Positions 16,385 to 25,345 are shown, numbered from the stretch's first letter. The stretch: DNA of 43,977 nucleotides from Verrucomicrobiota bacterium (GCA_016871715.1 VHCO01000035.1:1-43977); one strand, 5' to 3'. Notes: generated by a model not told the origin, from the sequence alone. Numbers and translations: made by a program.

Positions 16385-17721
16385 ACGAGGTGCCTATGAA
16401 CCCATACTTCACCGCCCTTTGTCTGGCCTGTGCTCTGGGCAGCGTCACCGTCCTCGCGGCAGGCCGCGCGCCCATGCCAGCCGCAAAGTCGGTCGCCAAC
16501 CTGACCCTCGACCTGGCCTGGGACCTGGCCGAGGACCTGCAACCCCAAATCGCCGAAGCTAAGGCGATGGTCGAGGCCGCCGCAGGGCGAGTCCGACAGG
16601 CAGGCGCATTTCCCAATCCCGAAGTCGTCGTGGGCGCCCAGCAACTGCCGCTCTCGGGCAACCAACCCAACGAGCAGGAGTATGTCGCTGGCGTCGGACA
16701 GACCATTCCGCTCGGCCGCCGCCTCTCGAGGGCGCGCGAGGTCGAGCTCCTGGAGCGCGAGGTCCGGGCGCGCGGTCTCGAAGTCAAAATGCGGGAGATT
16801 CGCAGGCGGGTTCATAGCGCCTTCGCGACCGCCCTCTACCAGGACAGAGCTTCTCAGGCGCAAAGCGACATCCAGCAAAGCGCAGCAAGAGCCGTGGCCG
16901 TCATGCAGGCGCGTGTCGAGGCGGGGGACACCGTGCGGGACGACCTGGCACGCGTGGAGATGGAACTAACCCGGGCCAAGGTCGAGTTGCAGCGAGCCGA
17001 GTCGCTGCGCGAGCAAGCGTTCGTGGGATTGGCTTCAGCCATCGGCGATGCCACCCTCACGGTGAAGTCGCTTGCCGGATCGATGGAAGCCACGTTCGAA
17101 ATCCCAGCCCTCGAAAGTCTGGTGGCCAACCTTGCGGCCCAGCCGGAAAGCGCCCTGGCAGAGGCGGACATCCGCGCGCGCCTGGCGCGGGTGGACTTGG
17201 CCCAAGCCGAGCGGATTCCGGACTTGAAGGTCGAGCTGTTGTACCATCGATTGGAGGCGAACCGCGCCCACACGCTCGACGTGGGCCTGAGCTTGCCCCT
17301 GCCGCTGTTTAAGCGGAATCAGGGCAGACTGCGTGAGGCCCGCGCCGAGGCGGCGGCGGCTGAAGCGCGGTCGCGGATGACACACAACGAGCTGACCGCC
17401 CGGCTGCACGAGTCCTATCTGCAACTCACGGGCGCGCTGGTCAGTAGCCGGACGTTGAAGACGGAAATCCTGGGCCAAGCCGACACGGTGCTGCAGGCGG
17501 CTGAGGCCCGCTATGCGGCGGGCGACATCAGCCTGACGGAGATTCTGCCGGTGCGGCGGGATTGGGCGGCTGTCCAACTGAGCTACCTGGAATCGCTGCG
17601 CGACCTGATGCAGGCCTGGGCCGCGGTGAGTTCGCTGGCAGACCTGCCCGAGCACCGTGGGTCCGCGCCGCCTAATTCCTTGAGAAGCTCATCCGCAATC
17701 ACCGAGCTGGACCACAAGTAA
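16381..17721 (+). CDS. TolC-family outer-membrane channel (CzcC/CusC-like)
   Basis: 446 residues with a signal peptide (FTALCLACALGSVTVLAAG). The start at 16381 overlaps the pump stop as ATGA; an ATG five codons later (16396) is an alternative. The body shows the two helix-rich repeats of the OEP fold: AWDLAEDLQPQIAEAKAMVE to AGAFPNPEVVVGAQQL and QTIPLGRRLSRAREVE, and the second half PDLKVELLYHRLEANRAHTL to GLSLPLPLFKRNQGRLREAR. It should form the outer-membrane duct of the tripartite pump. Gene order adaptor-pump-channel differs from the classical czcCBA order. The direct repeat copy begins about 30 bp after the stop. Confidence 0.9.
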   Translation: MNEVPMNPYFTALCLACALGSVTVLAAGRAPMPAAKSVANLTLDLAWDLAEDLQPQIAEAKAMVEAAAGRVRQAGAFPNPEVVVGAQQLPLSGNQPNEQEYVAGVGQTIPLGRRLSRAREVELLEREVRARGLEVKMREIRRRVHSAFATALYQDRASQAQSDIQQSAARAVAVMQARVEAGDTVRDDLARVEMELTRAKVELQRAESLREQAFVGLASAIGDATLTVKSLAGSMEATFEIPALESLVANLAAQPESALAEADIRARLARVDLAQAERIPDLKVELLYHRLEANRAHTLDVGLSLPLPLFKRNQGRLREARAEAAAAEARSRMTHNELTARLHESYLQLTGALVSSRTLKTEILGQADTVLQAAEARYAAGDISLTEILPVRRDWAAVQLSYLESLRDLMQAWAAVSSLADLPEHRGSAPPNSLRSSSAITELDHK

Positions 17722-17723
17722 CC

Positions 17724-17750
17724 GGTAGGGCGCGCCGTCCGCTGCGCGCC
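17724..17750 (+). repeat. Single REP-like 27-nt hairpin module
   Basis: Same 27-nt pattern as each arm at 2917-2998: GGTAGGGCGCGC, two variable bases, TCC, one variable base, CTGCGCGCC. The 7-bp arms GGCGCGC/GCGCGCC form a hairpin. It lies 2 bp after the stop of the outer-membrane channel gene and may act as its terminator-like structure. It directly abuts direct repeat copy 2. Confidence 0.7.
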
Positions 17751-17935
17751 GCGCGCCCTTGTCAGGGGCGAAGGCACGTGCGCAGCCCGCCGCCGTTGCC
17801 CCTCGAACAGCGGCACTCGCCAGAGTGCCGCTACGCCGCTCCGGTCGCCGTGAGCACGTTTAGAGCGCGCATTTCGTCCGTTCCAGCAAGCAGTCCCGGG
17901 CTTGCCTTGGCCCGCCGCGCCGAGCGGATTCAGGT
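17751..17935 (+). repeat. Direct repeat copy 2, right of the efflux operon
   Basis: The counterpart of 10671-10843, in the same orientation and about 91% identical over the first 150 bp, with no gaps. It also includes the AGCGGATTCAGGT end at 17923-17935, which in copy 1 is displaced by the inserted MITE-like element. Thus this copy approximates the empty site. Together the two copies bracket about 6.9 kb that holds the efflux operon. Confidence 0.85.
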
Positions 17936-17986
17936 GTTGCGGGGAAACCGCTTGCGTCGGGTGGGCCACAGACTATGCTCAGCGGC

Positions 17987-18442
17987 ATGGAAACGGTCGT
18001 CGCCCTGTTGGTCGTCGGGACGATCCTGATCCTCCTGGAGACCGTGTTGCCCGGGATGATCGCGGGCTTGGTCGGCTTTGGCTGTCTGGTGGCGGGGGTG
18101 GTGCTGGCCTACGTCCACTTCGGCCCGCAGACCGGCAACTACGTCCTGCTGGGCGTGCTGGCCGGCTTGGTCACACTCGGGTTGCTGTGGATCCGGTTCT
18201 TTCCGGACAGCCGGGTGGGCCGGTTGTTCATCACGCGCCAGACGGTCGGCAACCTCGGTGTCGAACGACCCGAGTTGTTGCACCAGACGGGCAGTGCCTT
18301 GACCGTCCTGCGCCCCTCCGGCACCGCCCTGATCGACGGCGCCCGGGTGGACGTGGTCAGCGAAGGCGGCCTGATCGAACGCGGCACCCCGATCAAGGTG
18401 GTGGCGGTGGAAGGGCTGCGCGTGGTGGTGCGCGCCTGTTGA
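17987..18442 (+). CDS. NfeD-like membrane protein
   Basis: About 151 residues (ATG at 17987; the ATG at 17975 is a four-codon-longer alternative). Three or so membrane segments in the first 75 residues (VVALLVVGTILILLETVLPG, GLVGFGCLVAGVVLAYV, YVLLGVLAGLVTLGLLWI) are followed by a C-terminal OB-fold-like domain (GSALTVLRPSGTALIDGARV to GTPIKVVAVEGLRVVVRA), the hallmark of NfeD proteins. NfeD proteins partner with flotillin-like proteins; here floA follows 140 bp downstream on the same strand. It is the short form without the ClpP-like protease domain. Confidence 0.88.
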   Translation: METVVALLVVGTILILLETVLPGMIAGLVGFGCLVAGVVLAYVHFGPQTGNYVLLGVLAGLVTLGLLWIRFFPDSRVGRLFITRQTVGNLGVERPELLHQTGSALTVLRPSGTALIDGARVDVVSEGGLIERGTPIKVVAVEGLRVVVRAC

Positions 18443-18581
18443 AGTGACGTGGTGGTGGTAACCGACGCAGATAAACACATGAGACCTCGGGATCGACGAC
18501 AGCTTGTCGGCGGAGCGCACCGGCTGCGGCGCGCCGCAAGCGGTGGCTCCTGACCCAGAACCCATCGGCAACAACATCCTT

Positions 18582-19643
18582 ATGAACCTTTCTTGGCTGC
18601 ACTTCGCGCAAATCCCAAGCGTCCTCTGGCTCGGCTTGTGGATCCTCCTAGGCATCTTCGCCCTGGTCATCGTGGTCTTGGTCTTCAACTTCTTTGGGAT
18701 CTGGGTGCGCGCCTGGGTGTCGGGAGCCTATGTGGGCCTCATCGAACTCGCCGCCCTGCGCCTCCGCAGTGTCCCCGTAGGGTTGGTCGTCGACAACTAC
18801 ATCAACGCACGCAAGTCCGGACTCGAGGTCACCGTCGACCAACTCAACGTGCATTTCCTCGCCGGTGGCGACGTCCAGGGGGTTGTCCGCGCCCTGATCG
18901 CCGCCCAAAAGGCCAGCATCCACCTCACCTTCGACCGCGCCTGCGCCATCGACCTGGCCACCAAAGGAACCGGCAAGACCGTCTTGGACGCCGTGAAAAC
19001 CTCGGTCAACCCGAAGGTGATCGATTGCCCCAGCCCAGGCTCCGGCAAGTCCACCGTCGACGCCGTCGCCAAGGACGGCATCGCCGTCAAGGTCAAAGCC
19101 CGGGTCACCGTCCGCACCAACCTCGAACGGTTCGTCGGCGGCGCCACCGAGGAGACCATCATCGCGCGCGTAGGTGAAGGCATTGTGAGCACGATCGGCT
19201 CCGCCGCCAGTTACAAAGACGTGCTCGAGAACCCGGACCGCATCTCGAAGACGGTCTTGGACAAGGCCCTGGACAGCAACACCGCCTTCGAGATCCTCTC
19301 GATCGATATCGCCGACGTCGACGTCGGCGAAAACGTGGGCGCCAAACTCCAGGCCGAACAGGCCCAGGCCAACAAACTCATCGCCCAAGCCCAAGCCGAA
19401 GTCCGCCGCGCTGCCGCCATGGCCGTCGAACAGGAAATGGTGGCCCGCACCCAAGAGATGCGCGCGCGCGTGGTCGAGGCCGAGGCCCAAGTGCCCCTGG
19501 CCATCGCCGAGGCCTTCCGCAGCGGCAACCTGGGGATCATGGACTTCTATCGGCTCAAGAACATCCAGGCCGATACCGGCATGCGCGAGAGCATCGCCAG
19601 CGGCAGCGCCCCCGCTTCCGGACCGAATCCACCGGCCAGCTAG
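18582..19643 (+). CDS. floA: Flotillin-like protein FloA
   Basis: 353 residues from the ATG at 18582 ([20 protein letters not shown]), which begins with an N-terminal membrane hairpin ([20 protein letters not shown]). The following SPFH-type domain has [20 protein letters not shown], then [20 protein letters not shown] and the [20 protein letters not shown] strand series. The C-terminal part is a coiled coil rich in Gln, Ala and Glu ([20 protein letters not shown]) that drives oligomers. FloA scaffolds functional membrane microdomains. The frame is open from 18504; those residues are not flotillin-like. It follows nfeD and precedes a Pro-rich protein, a plausible three-gene operon. Confidence 0.93.
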   Translation: MNLSWLHFAQIPSVLWLGLWILLGIFALVIVVLVFNFFGIWVRAWVSGAYVGLIELAALRLRSVPVGLVVDNYINARKSGLEVTVDQLNVHFLAGGDVQGVVRALIAAQKASIHLTFDRACAIDLATKGTGKTVLDAVKTSVNPKVIDCPSPGSGKSTVDAVAKDGIAVKVKARVTVRTNLERFVGGATEETIIARVGEGIVSTIGSAASYKDVLENPDRISKTVLDKALDSNTAFEILSIDIADVDVGENVGAKLQAEQAQANKLIAQAQAEVRRAAAMAVEQEMVARTQEMRARVVEAEAQVPLAIAEAFRSGNLGIMDFYRLKNIQADTGMRESIASGSAPASGPNPPAS

Positions 19644-19691
19644 GCCGGCGTCGGCCGCCGCCCACGCCCACGCATCCACCAGCGCATCGCT

Positions 19692-20399
19692 ATGTTCGCG
19701 GCTTCGCTCGAGAGCCTGCTGATCTTCGCGGCGATCATTCTGATCTCCGCGCTCTCCAACTGGGTCAAGCGCCGCCAAGAACATAACCGCCCAGCCCAGC
19801 CCGACACCGAACCCGCGCCGCCTTTGCGCCGGCGCCCGCCCCTCGGCGCCCCCGCCGACCCGACCGAGGGCCCCCAACCCGCACGCCCCTTCGATTGGGA
19901 AGAGGAACTGCGCCGCTTCTTCGAGGGCGAGCGCCCCAGCCCTAAACCTGCGCCCCCACCTCCGGGCATCGAGCGCACCCCCGCACCCGCACCCGCCCCA
20001 CCGCCGGCGCCGCCTGTGATCAGCTCAGCCCCAGCACCCCGACCGCTACCGGCCACCACCCCCGCGCGCGAGGCGCCCTCCCCCGCCCGGTTAGCGACCC
20101 CGGTCGCCCCGCCTGTGAGTCTTGGGGCCGAGTTGGCCCGAGCCGAGCGCGAGTTGGCTCAACTCCAACCGGCCCTCGCGGCTCAACGCGCCGCCGTATC
20201 CAGGGCCGGCCTGGCAACCGCCCACGCCCGAACCGCCCTGCTGCGACGTGGCCAGCGCGGGGTGGACCGGGCGCAGCGCGGGGTCGGTTCCAACCTGCAA
20301 GCGCAAGCCCTCATCGCCCAGTTGCACCAACCTCAGTCGGCGCGGCAGGCCATCCTGGCCGCGGCCGTTCTCGGTTCGCCCAAGGGCCTCCAACCTTGA
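19692..20399 (+). CDS. Membrane-anchored Pro/Ala-rich protein downstream of floA
   Basis: 235 residues. An N-terminal membrane segment (LESLLIFAAIILISALSNWV, residues about 6-25) is followed by a basic patch, then a long low-complexity Pro/Ala linker (residues about 35-150) and a C-terminal helical segment (GAELARAERELAQLQPALAA to QSARQAILAAAVLGSPKG). The C-terminal end, with RQAILAAAVLGSPKGL, resembles short tails found on verrucomicrobial and planctomycetal proteins next to flotillin genes; this is recollection, not a search. It starts 48 bp after floA. It may be a microdomain partner, analogous by position to the third gene in the Bacillus floA operon. The stop is only 7 bp from the converging kinase gene. 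Confidence 0.7.
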   Translation: MFAASLESLLIFAAIILISALSNWVKRRQEHNRPAQPDTEPAPPLRRRPPLGAPADPTEGPQPARPFDWEEELRRFFEGERPSPKPAPPPPGIERTPAPAPAPPPAPPVISSAPAPRPLPATTPAREAPSPARLATPVAPPVSLGAELARAERELAQLQPALAAQRAAVSRAGLATAHARTALLRRGQRGVDRAQRGVGSNLQAQALIAQLHQPQSARQAILAAAVLGSPKGLQP

Positions 20400-20406
20400 T
20401 CGTCAG

Positions 20407-23400
20407 TCATCCGGCTGGGCTACCCGCCACCGGCAACACGATCGTGAAGGTGCTCCCCTGCCCCACGGTGGACTCGACCACCAGCCCATGCCCCATTTCC
20501 TTGGCGAACTGGTAGACCATATAGAGCCCGAGGCCAGTGCCCCGCCTCGACGAGAGGGATTTGGTGGTGAAAAACGGCTCGAATAACCTCGGCAGAAGCT
20601 CCGGCGCAACCCCGCAACCGGCGTCGCGCACCGCCAATAACACGTAGCCCGGCGCCGCCGCGGGCGGCAAGACCGCCGTAGCCGGCGCCGCCTCGACCGC
20701 TTCTGCGCGGATCTCGATCTCCCCAGGACCCGCCAAGGCATCGGCCGCGTTGAGCACCAAATTCAGCAACATCTGCTGCAAGTGCTCCTTGATGCCCCGT
20801 ACCGGCGGCAGCGACTCGGAGAGTCGGCGCCGAATGACCAGGTCGCGTTGGAACCGGTCCCCCAACAGGCGCAGCGTCTCCTCCACCACCAGGGCCACCT
20901 GACATGGCACCATCTCACGGCGGCCGCCCAAGCCGAAGCCGAGCATCGCCTTCACAATGCTCCCCGCCTGATCGACCATCGTCTTGATCCGCGCCACCCG
21001 CGCGAGCACCTTCTCGCGGTCGTCCCAGTGCGTCTCGATGATCTGGGCCGAGCCGCGGATAATCGAAAGCATGTTGTTGAAGTCGTGGGCGATCCCGGCG
21101 GCCAGCGTTCCGAGCGCGGTCATCTTCTGGCTGTGCGCCAGCGCTTGCGTGGCGCGTTCGAGGTCCCGCGTGCGCTCCTGCACCTTGCGCTCGACCTCCG
21201 CATAGCTGCGGCGCAACCGGAGATGCCGGTTGACCGCCAGAACCGCGAAAGAGAGTGCCGCCAACGATCCGGCCAAGCTCACCGCCATCACGCGCGGCTC
21301 ACGATACCACGGCACCACCACCCGAAACTCCAGCAAACCCGGCACCGGCTCGACGTTCCAGTTCCGGTCCATCGTCCGCACCTGCAGCCGATGCTTGCCC
21401 GCCGGCAAGTCGCGAAAAGTCGCCTTTCCCCCGCCGTCGAACGGAGACCAACTCCCCTCATCCAATCGATGGGAATAGACCAAGCGCGAGTCCGGGGTGT
21501 AGCGCCACTTGTCCCGCCCCTGAAACAGGGTCTCGATCACGATCTCGCCGTTGGGATCGGTGGTCTGGTCCCAACTCAGCGAGACCGTCTTCGGCGGATC
21601 GATGTCGGCCCGTGGGAAGTACTGGCACAGGCCCCGCGAGGTCCCCGCCCAGAGCCGGCCGCTCGGGTCTTCCAGCAGGCAGTGCACGGCATCGCTCGGT
21701 AACCCCTCCGCCTGGCCCACCGCCACCCACGATTCTTTGTGGAATCGGAACAGCCCATCGCCCGACGCCACCCACACGTTCCCATCAGCCGTACGCACGA
21801 GCGCACTGACGCGGTCGAAACCGGCCCGCACCACCGACCATCGTTTGCCGTCAAACTCCAAGATCCGACTCAGCCCGCCACACCAAACCCGCCCGTCCTC
21901 GAGTTCGAGCCAGCAGAACGCGCCGTCGTCGGTATACCCATCGGCCACGGTGAACCGGTGCCACTTGTCCTCGTGCCAGTAGGCCGGGCCGCCGCTGCCC
22001 CCTAACCACCAGTCCCCGTTGCGAGCTTGCGCCAAAAAGAACAACTCCTGGCCCACCTCGAGCGGAGGCGGCGCTTCAGTCCAAGGCCGAAAGCTGTCCC
22101 CATCGAACCGATCCAACCGGTACACGCCCGACCCACCCTCCGGCTCCGCACACTGAACCACCAGATCGCCGCCCGGCAGTTGCCGCAGCACCTTCTGAGC
22201 GCGCAAACCCTCCGCGTGATGCACCGCGGCAAAGCTCGCCCCTTCCGGCCGGAAGGTCCACAAACCCTCCGCCGCGCCGATCGCCAAGCGCCCATCGCCC
22301 AGACGGAACAAACCGTCCCGCGCACGGAAGACTGGCTCGAATCGGGTCGGCCAAGGAAAAACCTCCGCCTGATCCCGCCGGGCCGACACCAACCCGCGCG
22401 CCGTCGCCAGCCAGAGCCGGTTGGTCCCCTCCTCGAGCGCGGAGTAGACTACACTGTCTAGGTCGGCCAGGGGCATCGGCCGGCGCCAACAGGGCGGGGC
22501 ATAACGCACCACCCCCTCGCGCGTGGCCAACCAGAACGCGCCCCCAGGCTGCACGGCCGCGTCGAAGAACTGGCTGGCCGTAAAGCCCTCCCGGACCGCC
22601 TCGACCTGCTCCTGGCCAATCCGGAGCAGTGAGCCGAGGGTCACCGCCCAGAATTCGCCCGCCTCCGTGCCGCGCCAGGCAAATCGCAAATTCTCGCCCG
22701 GCACAGCTCGCGTCAACCATTGGCGCCCATCCCAGTGCACCAGCACACGCCGTTCGAACGTCAGGGATTCGCCCACGGCGGTCAGCCCACCCTCATCGTC
22801 GGGGATCGGCCGCTGCAGATTGGTCACGGCCAACGTCGGCGGCAAAAGGTGCTCGCTCCAAACCGTCTGCGGGCCGAGTTGGCGAACCGGCCCAGGCACT
22901 CGAGCCACGCCCTTAGCCCCCAACACCCACAAGCCACCATCGCTCGCAGCCGCCAAATCGGTGAATCGGCCCAGCGACGCTTCCTCCGCGTTCCGCAGCG
23001 TGAGCAACACACCGCGCGCAGTCTGGTACTCGGTCAATCGTTCCGGAAAGAGCAAGAAGACGCGGTCTTGGTCGGCCGGCAGAAAGGGGGTATGCCGCAC
23101 CGCGCGCAGCGGGTTGACGGCGTGTTCCCGGCGCACCTCGTCGATCGGATGGCGCAGCCACTGGCCGTCGGCATATTCCAGCAGACCCTGATCGTAGATC
23201 GACCAGACTCGCCGCGCGCGATTCTCGATAATCCGATAGTTCCGTTCTCCCGGCGCGGGAATGTGCCGCACGCTGTAGCCGTCCAGCAAACTCACCGCCT
23301 CCACCTCGCCGTGCTTCAACCAAACGTTGCCCCGGGGACTGACTGTGATCGCCGTCGTCAACGACTCGCGCAAGCCGTCCATCGCCCGGTACACACGCCA

Positions 23401-23550
23401 ATTCGAGGTCGGTTGCCCTTGCGCCATCACAACCCCGGCCAGCGCAGCCCACCAACCGGTAGCTCTCGCCAACTGTCTCCCACGGCGCGCCCGGCGCGCA
23501 CGCCCCAGGCAGACCAGGCTGCCTGTTGGGACTGGGACTCGACCGCTCAT
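20407..23550 (-). CDS. Two-component sensor kinase with periplasmic propeller and Y_Y_Y domain
   Basis: 1047 residues from the ATG at 23550, which overlaps the stop of the antiporter (ATGA). After an N-terminal membrane/signal segment come about 14 propeller-like repeats (residues about 45-690; e.g. VWVASGDGLFRFHKESW, LLEDPSGRLWAGTSRGLCQY), as in PF07494. A Y_Y_Y domain follows (about 690-760: RLVYSHRLDEGSWSPFDGGG, LPAGKHRLQVRTMDRNWNVE), then a membrane helix (AVSLAGSLAALSFAVLAVN). The kinase core has the H-box GTLAAGIAHDFNNMLSI with H822, an N-box (NLVLNAADAL, about 930) and the G-box GTGLGL. No receiver or AraC domain is attached, so a separate regulator is needed. Periplasmic ligand unknown, perhaps a glycan as in related hybrid systems. 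Confidence 0.92.
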   Translation of the reverse strand: MSGRVPVPTGSLVCLGRARRARRGRQLARATGWWAALAGVVMAQGQPTSNWRVYRAMDGLRESLTTAITVSPRGNVWLKHGEVEAVSLLDGYSVRHIPAPGERNYRIIENRARRVWSIYDQGLLEYADGQWLRHPIDEVRREHAVNPLRAVRHTPFLPADQDRVFLLFPERLTEYQTARGVLLTLRNAEEASLGRFTDLAAASDGGLWVLGAKGVARVPGPVRQLGPQTVWSEHLLPPTLAVTNLQRPIPDDEGGLTAVGESLTFERRVLVHWDGRQWLTRAVPGENLRFAWRGTEAGEFWAVTLGSLLRIGQEQVEAVREGFTASQFFDAAVQPGGAFWLATREGVVRYAPPCWRRPMPLADLDSVVYSALEEGTNRLWLATARGLVSARRDQAEVFPWPTRFEPVFRARDGLFRLGDGRLAIGAAEGLWTFRPEGASFAAVHHAEGLRAQKVLRQLPGGDLVVQCAEPEGGSGVYRLDRFDGDSFRPWTEAPPPLEVGQELFFLAQARNGDWWLGGSGGPAYWHEDKWHRFTVADGYTDDGAFCWLELEDGRVWCGGLSRILEFDGKRWSVVRAGFDRVSALVRTADGNVWVASGDGLFRFHKESWVAVGQAEGLPSDAVHCLLEDPSGRLWAGTSRGLCQYFPRADIDPPKTVSLSWDQTTDPNGEIVIETLFQGRDKWRYTPDSRLVYSHRLDEGSWSPFDGGGKATFRDLPAGKHRLQVRTMDRNWNVEPVPGLLEFRVVVPWYREPRVMAVSLAGSLAALSFAVLAVNRHLRLRRSYAEVERKVQERTRDLERATQALAHSQKMTALGTLAAGIAHDFNNMLSIIRGSAQIIETHWDDREKVLARVARIKTMVDQAGSIVKAMLGFGLGGRREMVPCQVALVVEETLRLLGDRFQRDLVIRRRLSESLPPVRGIKEHLQQMLLNLVLNAADALAGPGEIEIRAEAVEAAPATAVLPPAAAPGYVLLAVRDAGCGVAPELLPRLFEPFFTTKSLSSRRGTGLGLYMVYQFAKEMGHGLVVESTVGQGSTFTIVLPVAGSPAG

Positions 23551-25001
23551 CGCTGTGGCGCCGGCGGATGGGCGGGATGGGCGACGGCACGCAGCTCGCG
23601 CGGCAGCCAGAACCACAGGAGCGGGCCGGTCATGACGGTGGTGAGCAGGGCCATGATGACAAACATGGTGAATAACTCGCGCGGCAGCAACCCCAGATCC
23701 GCCCCAACGTTGATCGCCACCAGCCCCATCAGCGCCCGCGTGTTCATCAGCGCCGCCAAGCATCCCGCTTCACGCCCAGATTGACCCGTCATCCGCGCCC
23801 CCACCCAACAGCCCCCCAGCTTCCCCGCCACCGCGCAAACCAGCACCACCGCGCAGCCCCACCACGCCGTAACCGTCGTCAACGATCCCACTTCCGTCCG
23901 CAAGCCGGTGTTCGTGAAGAAGATCGGTACCAGCGCCACCAAGACGAAATCTGCGAACTTCTCGCGCCAAGCCTTGACCAGCGTGGTTTCCTGGTGCAGC
24001 GCCACGCCCAACAGGAAAGCGCCGAAGATCGAGAAAACCCCCAGACGGTTGGTAACCACCGCACATCCAAAGAGCGCCATCAACAGCACCGCCAGAAACG
24101 TCGCCGGCATCCGCTCGACACTCGGCGGCTGCGCGCTCAGGCCGCAGCTCGATCGCCCCGGACAATCGTTCGACTTCAAGGCCGGCCCCGCGCGCCCCAC
24201 CACGCATGCCAGCAACCGGCCCACCGACTTGCCCGCCGGATCGGTCGCCGGCACACAAAAGCTGCACCGCCAAAACCGCCGCAGAGCCGGCCCCACCACA
24301 TAGAGCAGCAAACCCCAGAGCGCCGTCAGCCCCGCAATCTGCCCCAGCACCGGCCACCAACTGAACCCTGCACCCACCCAAGCCGTGGCCACCGCCAACA
24401 AAATCCACCCCACGACATCGTCCAGGGCCGCCGAACTGATCGCCAACACCCCCAGGGCGGTCCGCTCCAGACCCCGCTCCAGCAAGATCCGACCCATGAT
24501 CGGCAACGCCGAGATCGATAAGGCGATGCAAATAAAAAGCTGGAACCCCGCAAAGTTGGTTGCGGGCGCGAATTCCCGATGCAACCAAGGACCCGCCAAC
24601 AGCCCGAGTGCCGAAGGGGCCGCAATGCCCATCACCGACACCGCCGCCACCGTCCGCGATCGGGTCCGCAGATGGCCATAGTCGAACTCCATGCCGACCT
24701 GGAACATCAACAGAATCAGCCCCAGCTTGGCCAGTAACTGAAGCGATTGTTGCGTCTCGGCGGGGAACAGCGCGCGCAACCCCTCCGGCCAAACCCAACC
24801 CAGCAGCGACGGACCCAGCAGCAGTCCCCCCAGGATCTCGCCCATCGCCAACGGCTGCCCAACCTTCCGACCCAACCGGCCAAAAGTCCACGCCACACCA
24901 ATGATCACCACCCACTGGATCAGCACCAACCGCAGATGACTCTCGATCGCCGTCGGGTTCACATCGCGCTGAAGGCTGCAGTCACCAAACTCATCTTTCA
25001 A
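23547..25001 (-). CDS. CPA2-family cation:proton antiporter (KefB/NapA-like)
   Basis: 484 residues with about 12 membrane segments. GQPLAMGEILGGLLLGPSLL (about 49-68) and the paired acidic residues in SSAALDDVVGWILLAVA (D194, D195) are hallmarks of CPA2 exchangers. An insertion of about 50 residues (about 245-298) between membrane helices contains five Cys (C246, C249, C266, C280, C286) and has low hydrophobicity; homologues usually have a short loop there. The second half continues with GVFSIFGAFLLGVALHQET and the last helices. No TrkA-N or cytoplasmic regulatory domain is attached. It is the first gene of a pair: its stop overlaps the kinase start. K+ or Na+ as the ion is not decidable from sequence. 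Confidence 0.9.
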   Translation of the reverse strand: MKDEFGDCSLQRDVNPTAIESHLRLVLIQWVVIIGVAWTFGRLGRKVGQPLAMGEILGGLLLGPSLLGWVWPEGLRALFPAETQQSLQLLAKLGLILLMFQVGMEFDYGHLRTRSRTVAAVSVMGIAAPSALGLLAGPWLHREFAPATNFAGFQLFICIALSISALPIMGRILLERGLERTALGVLAISSAALDDVVGWILLAVATAWVGAGFSWWPVLGQIAGLTALWGLLLYVVGPALRRFWRCSFCVPATDPAGKSVGRLLACVVGRAGPALKSNDCPGRSSCGLSAQPPSVERMPATFLAVLLMALFGCAVVTNRLGVFSIFGAFLLGVALHQETTLVKAWREKFADFVLVALVPIFFTNTGLRTEVGSLTTVTAWWGCAVVLVCAVAGKLGGCWVGARMTGQSGREAGCLAALMNTRALMGLVAINVGADLGLLPRELFTMFVIMALLTTVMTGPLLWFWLPRELRAVAHPAHPPAPQR

Positions 25002-25084
25002 ACAAGCGCTGATACCATACGCTTGCGCGCAGCCGCAGCATCTTTCGAAGCAGACCGCCCTTCAAGGTCAAATCGTTAACCGGA

Positions 25085-25293
25085 AGCCAGCGAGACGCCC
25101 ACTCTCCGTTCCAGAAAGGAGCGCGGTCATCTTGACCGCGAGCCAGCGGGCCAGATGCCCGCTCTCCGTTCCTGAAAGGAGCGCGGTCATCTTGACCGCG
25201 AACCAGCGGGCCAGATGCCCGCTCTCCGTTCCTGAATGGGGCGCGGTCATCTTGACCGCGAACCAGCGGGCGAGACGCCCGCTCTCCGTTCTC
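25085..25293. repeat. 60-bp tandem repeat array, about 3.5 units
   Basis: Units start at about 25085 (56 bp, 4-nt deletion), 25141, 25201 and 25261 (partial), with an exact 60-bp period for the last three. Each unit contains two hairpins: CGCGGTCA-TCT-TGACCGCG and AGCGGGC-CAGAT-GCCCGCT. Differences are few (GAAAGGA/GAATGGG, AGCC/AACC, CCAGAT/CGAGAC). Because 60 is a multiple of three, several frames stay open and give repeated NGERASGPL-type peptides; these are not taken as genes. It lies in the 0.9-kb gap between the antiporter gene and the gene at 25903. Confidence 0.92.
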
Positions 25294-25318
25294 GAAGCAG
25301 GGATAGGTGACCGTTTGC

Positions 25319-25345
25319 GGTAGGGCGCGCACTCCGCTGCGCGCC
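25319..25345 (+). repeat. Single REP-like 27-nt hairpin module
   Basis: Third location of the 27-nt module seen as an inverted pair at 2917-2998 and singly at 17724. Reads GGTAGGGCGCGC, AC, TCCGCTGCGCGCC. It directly follows the 60-bp tandem array. Confidence 0.7.

Noticed and set aside
25085..25293. CRISPR array
   Set aside because: Units are contiguous without unique spacers, the whole 60 bp is conserved, and there are no cas genes.
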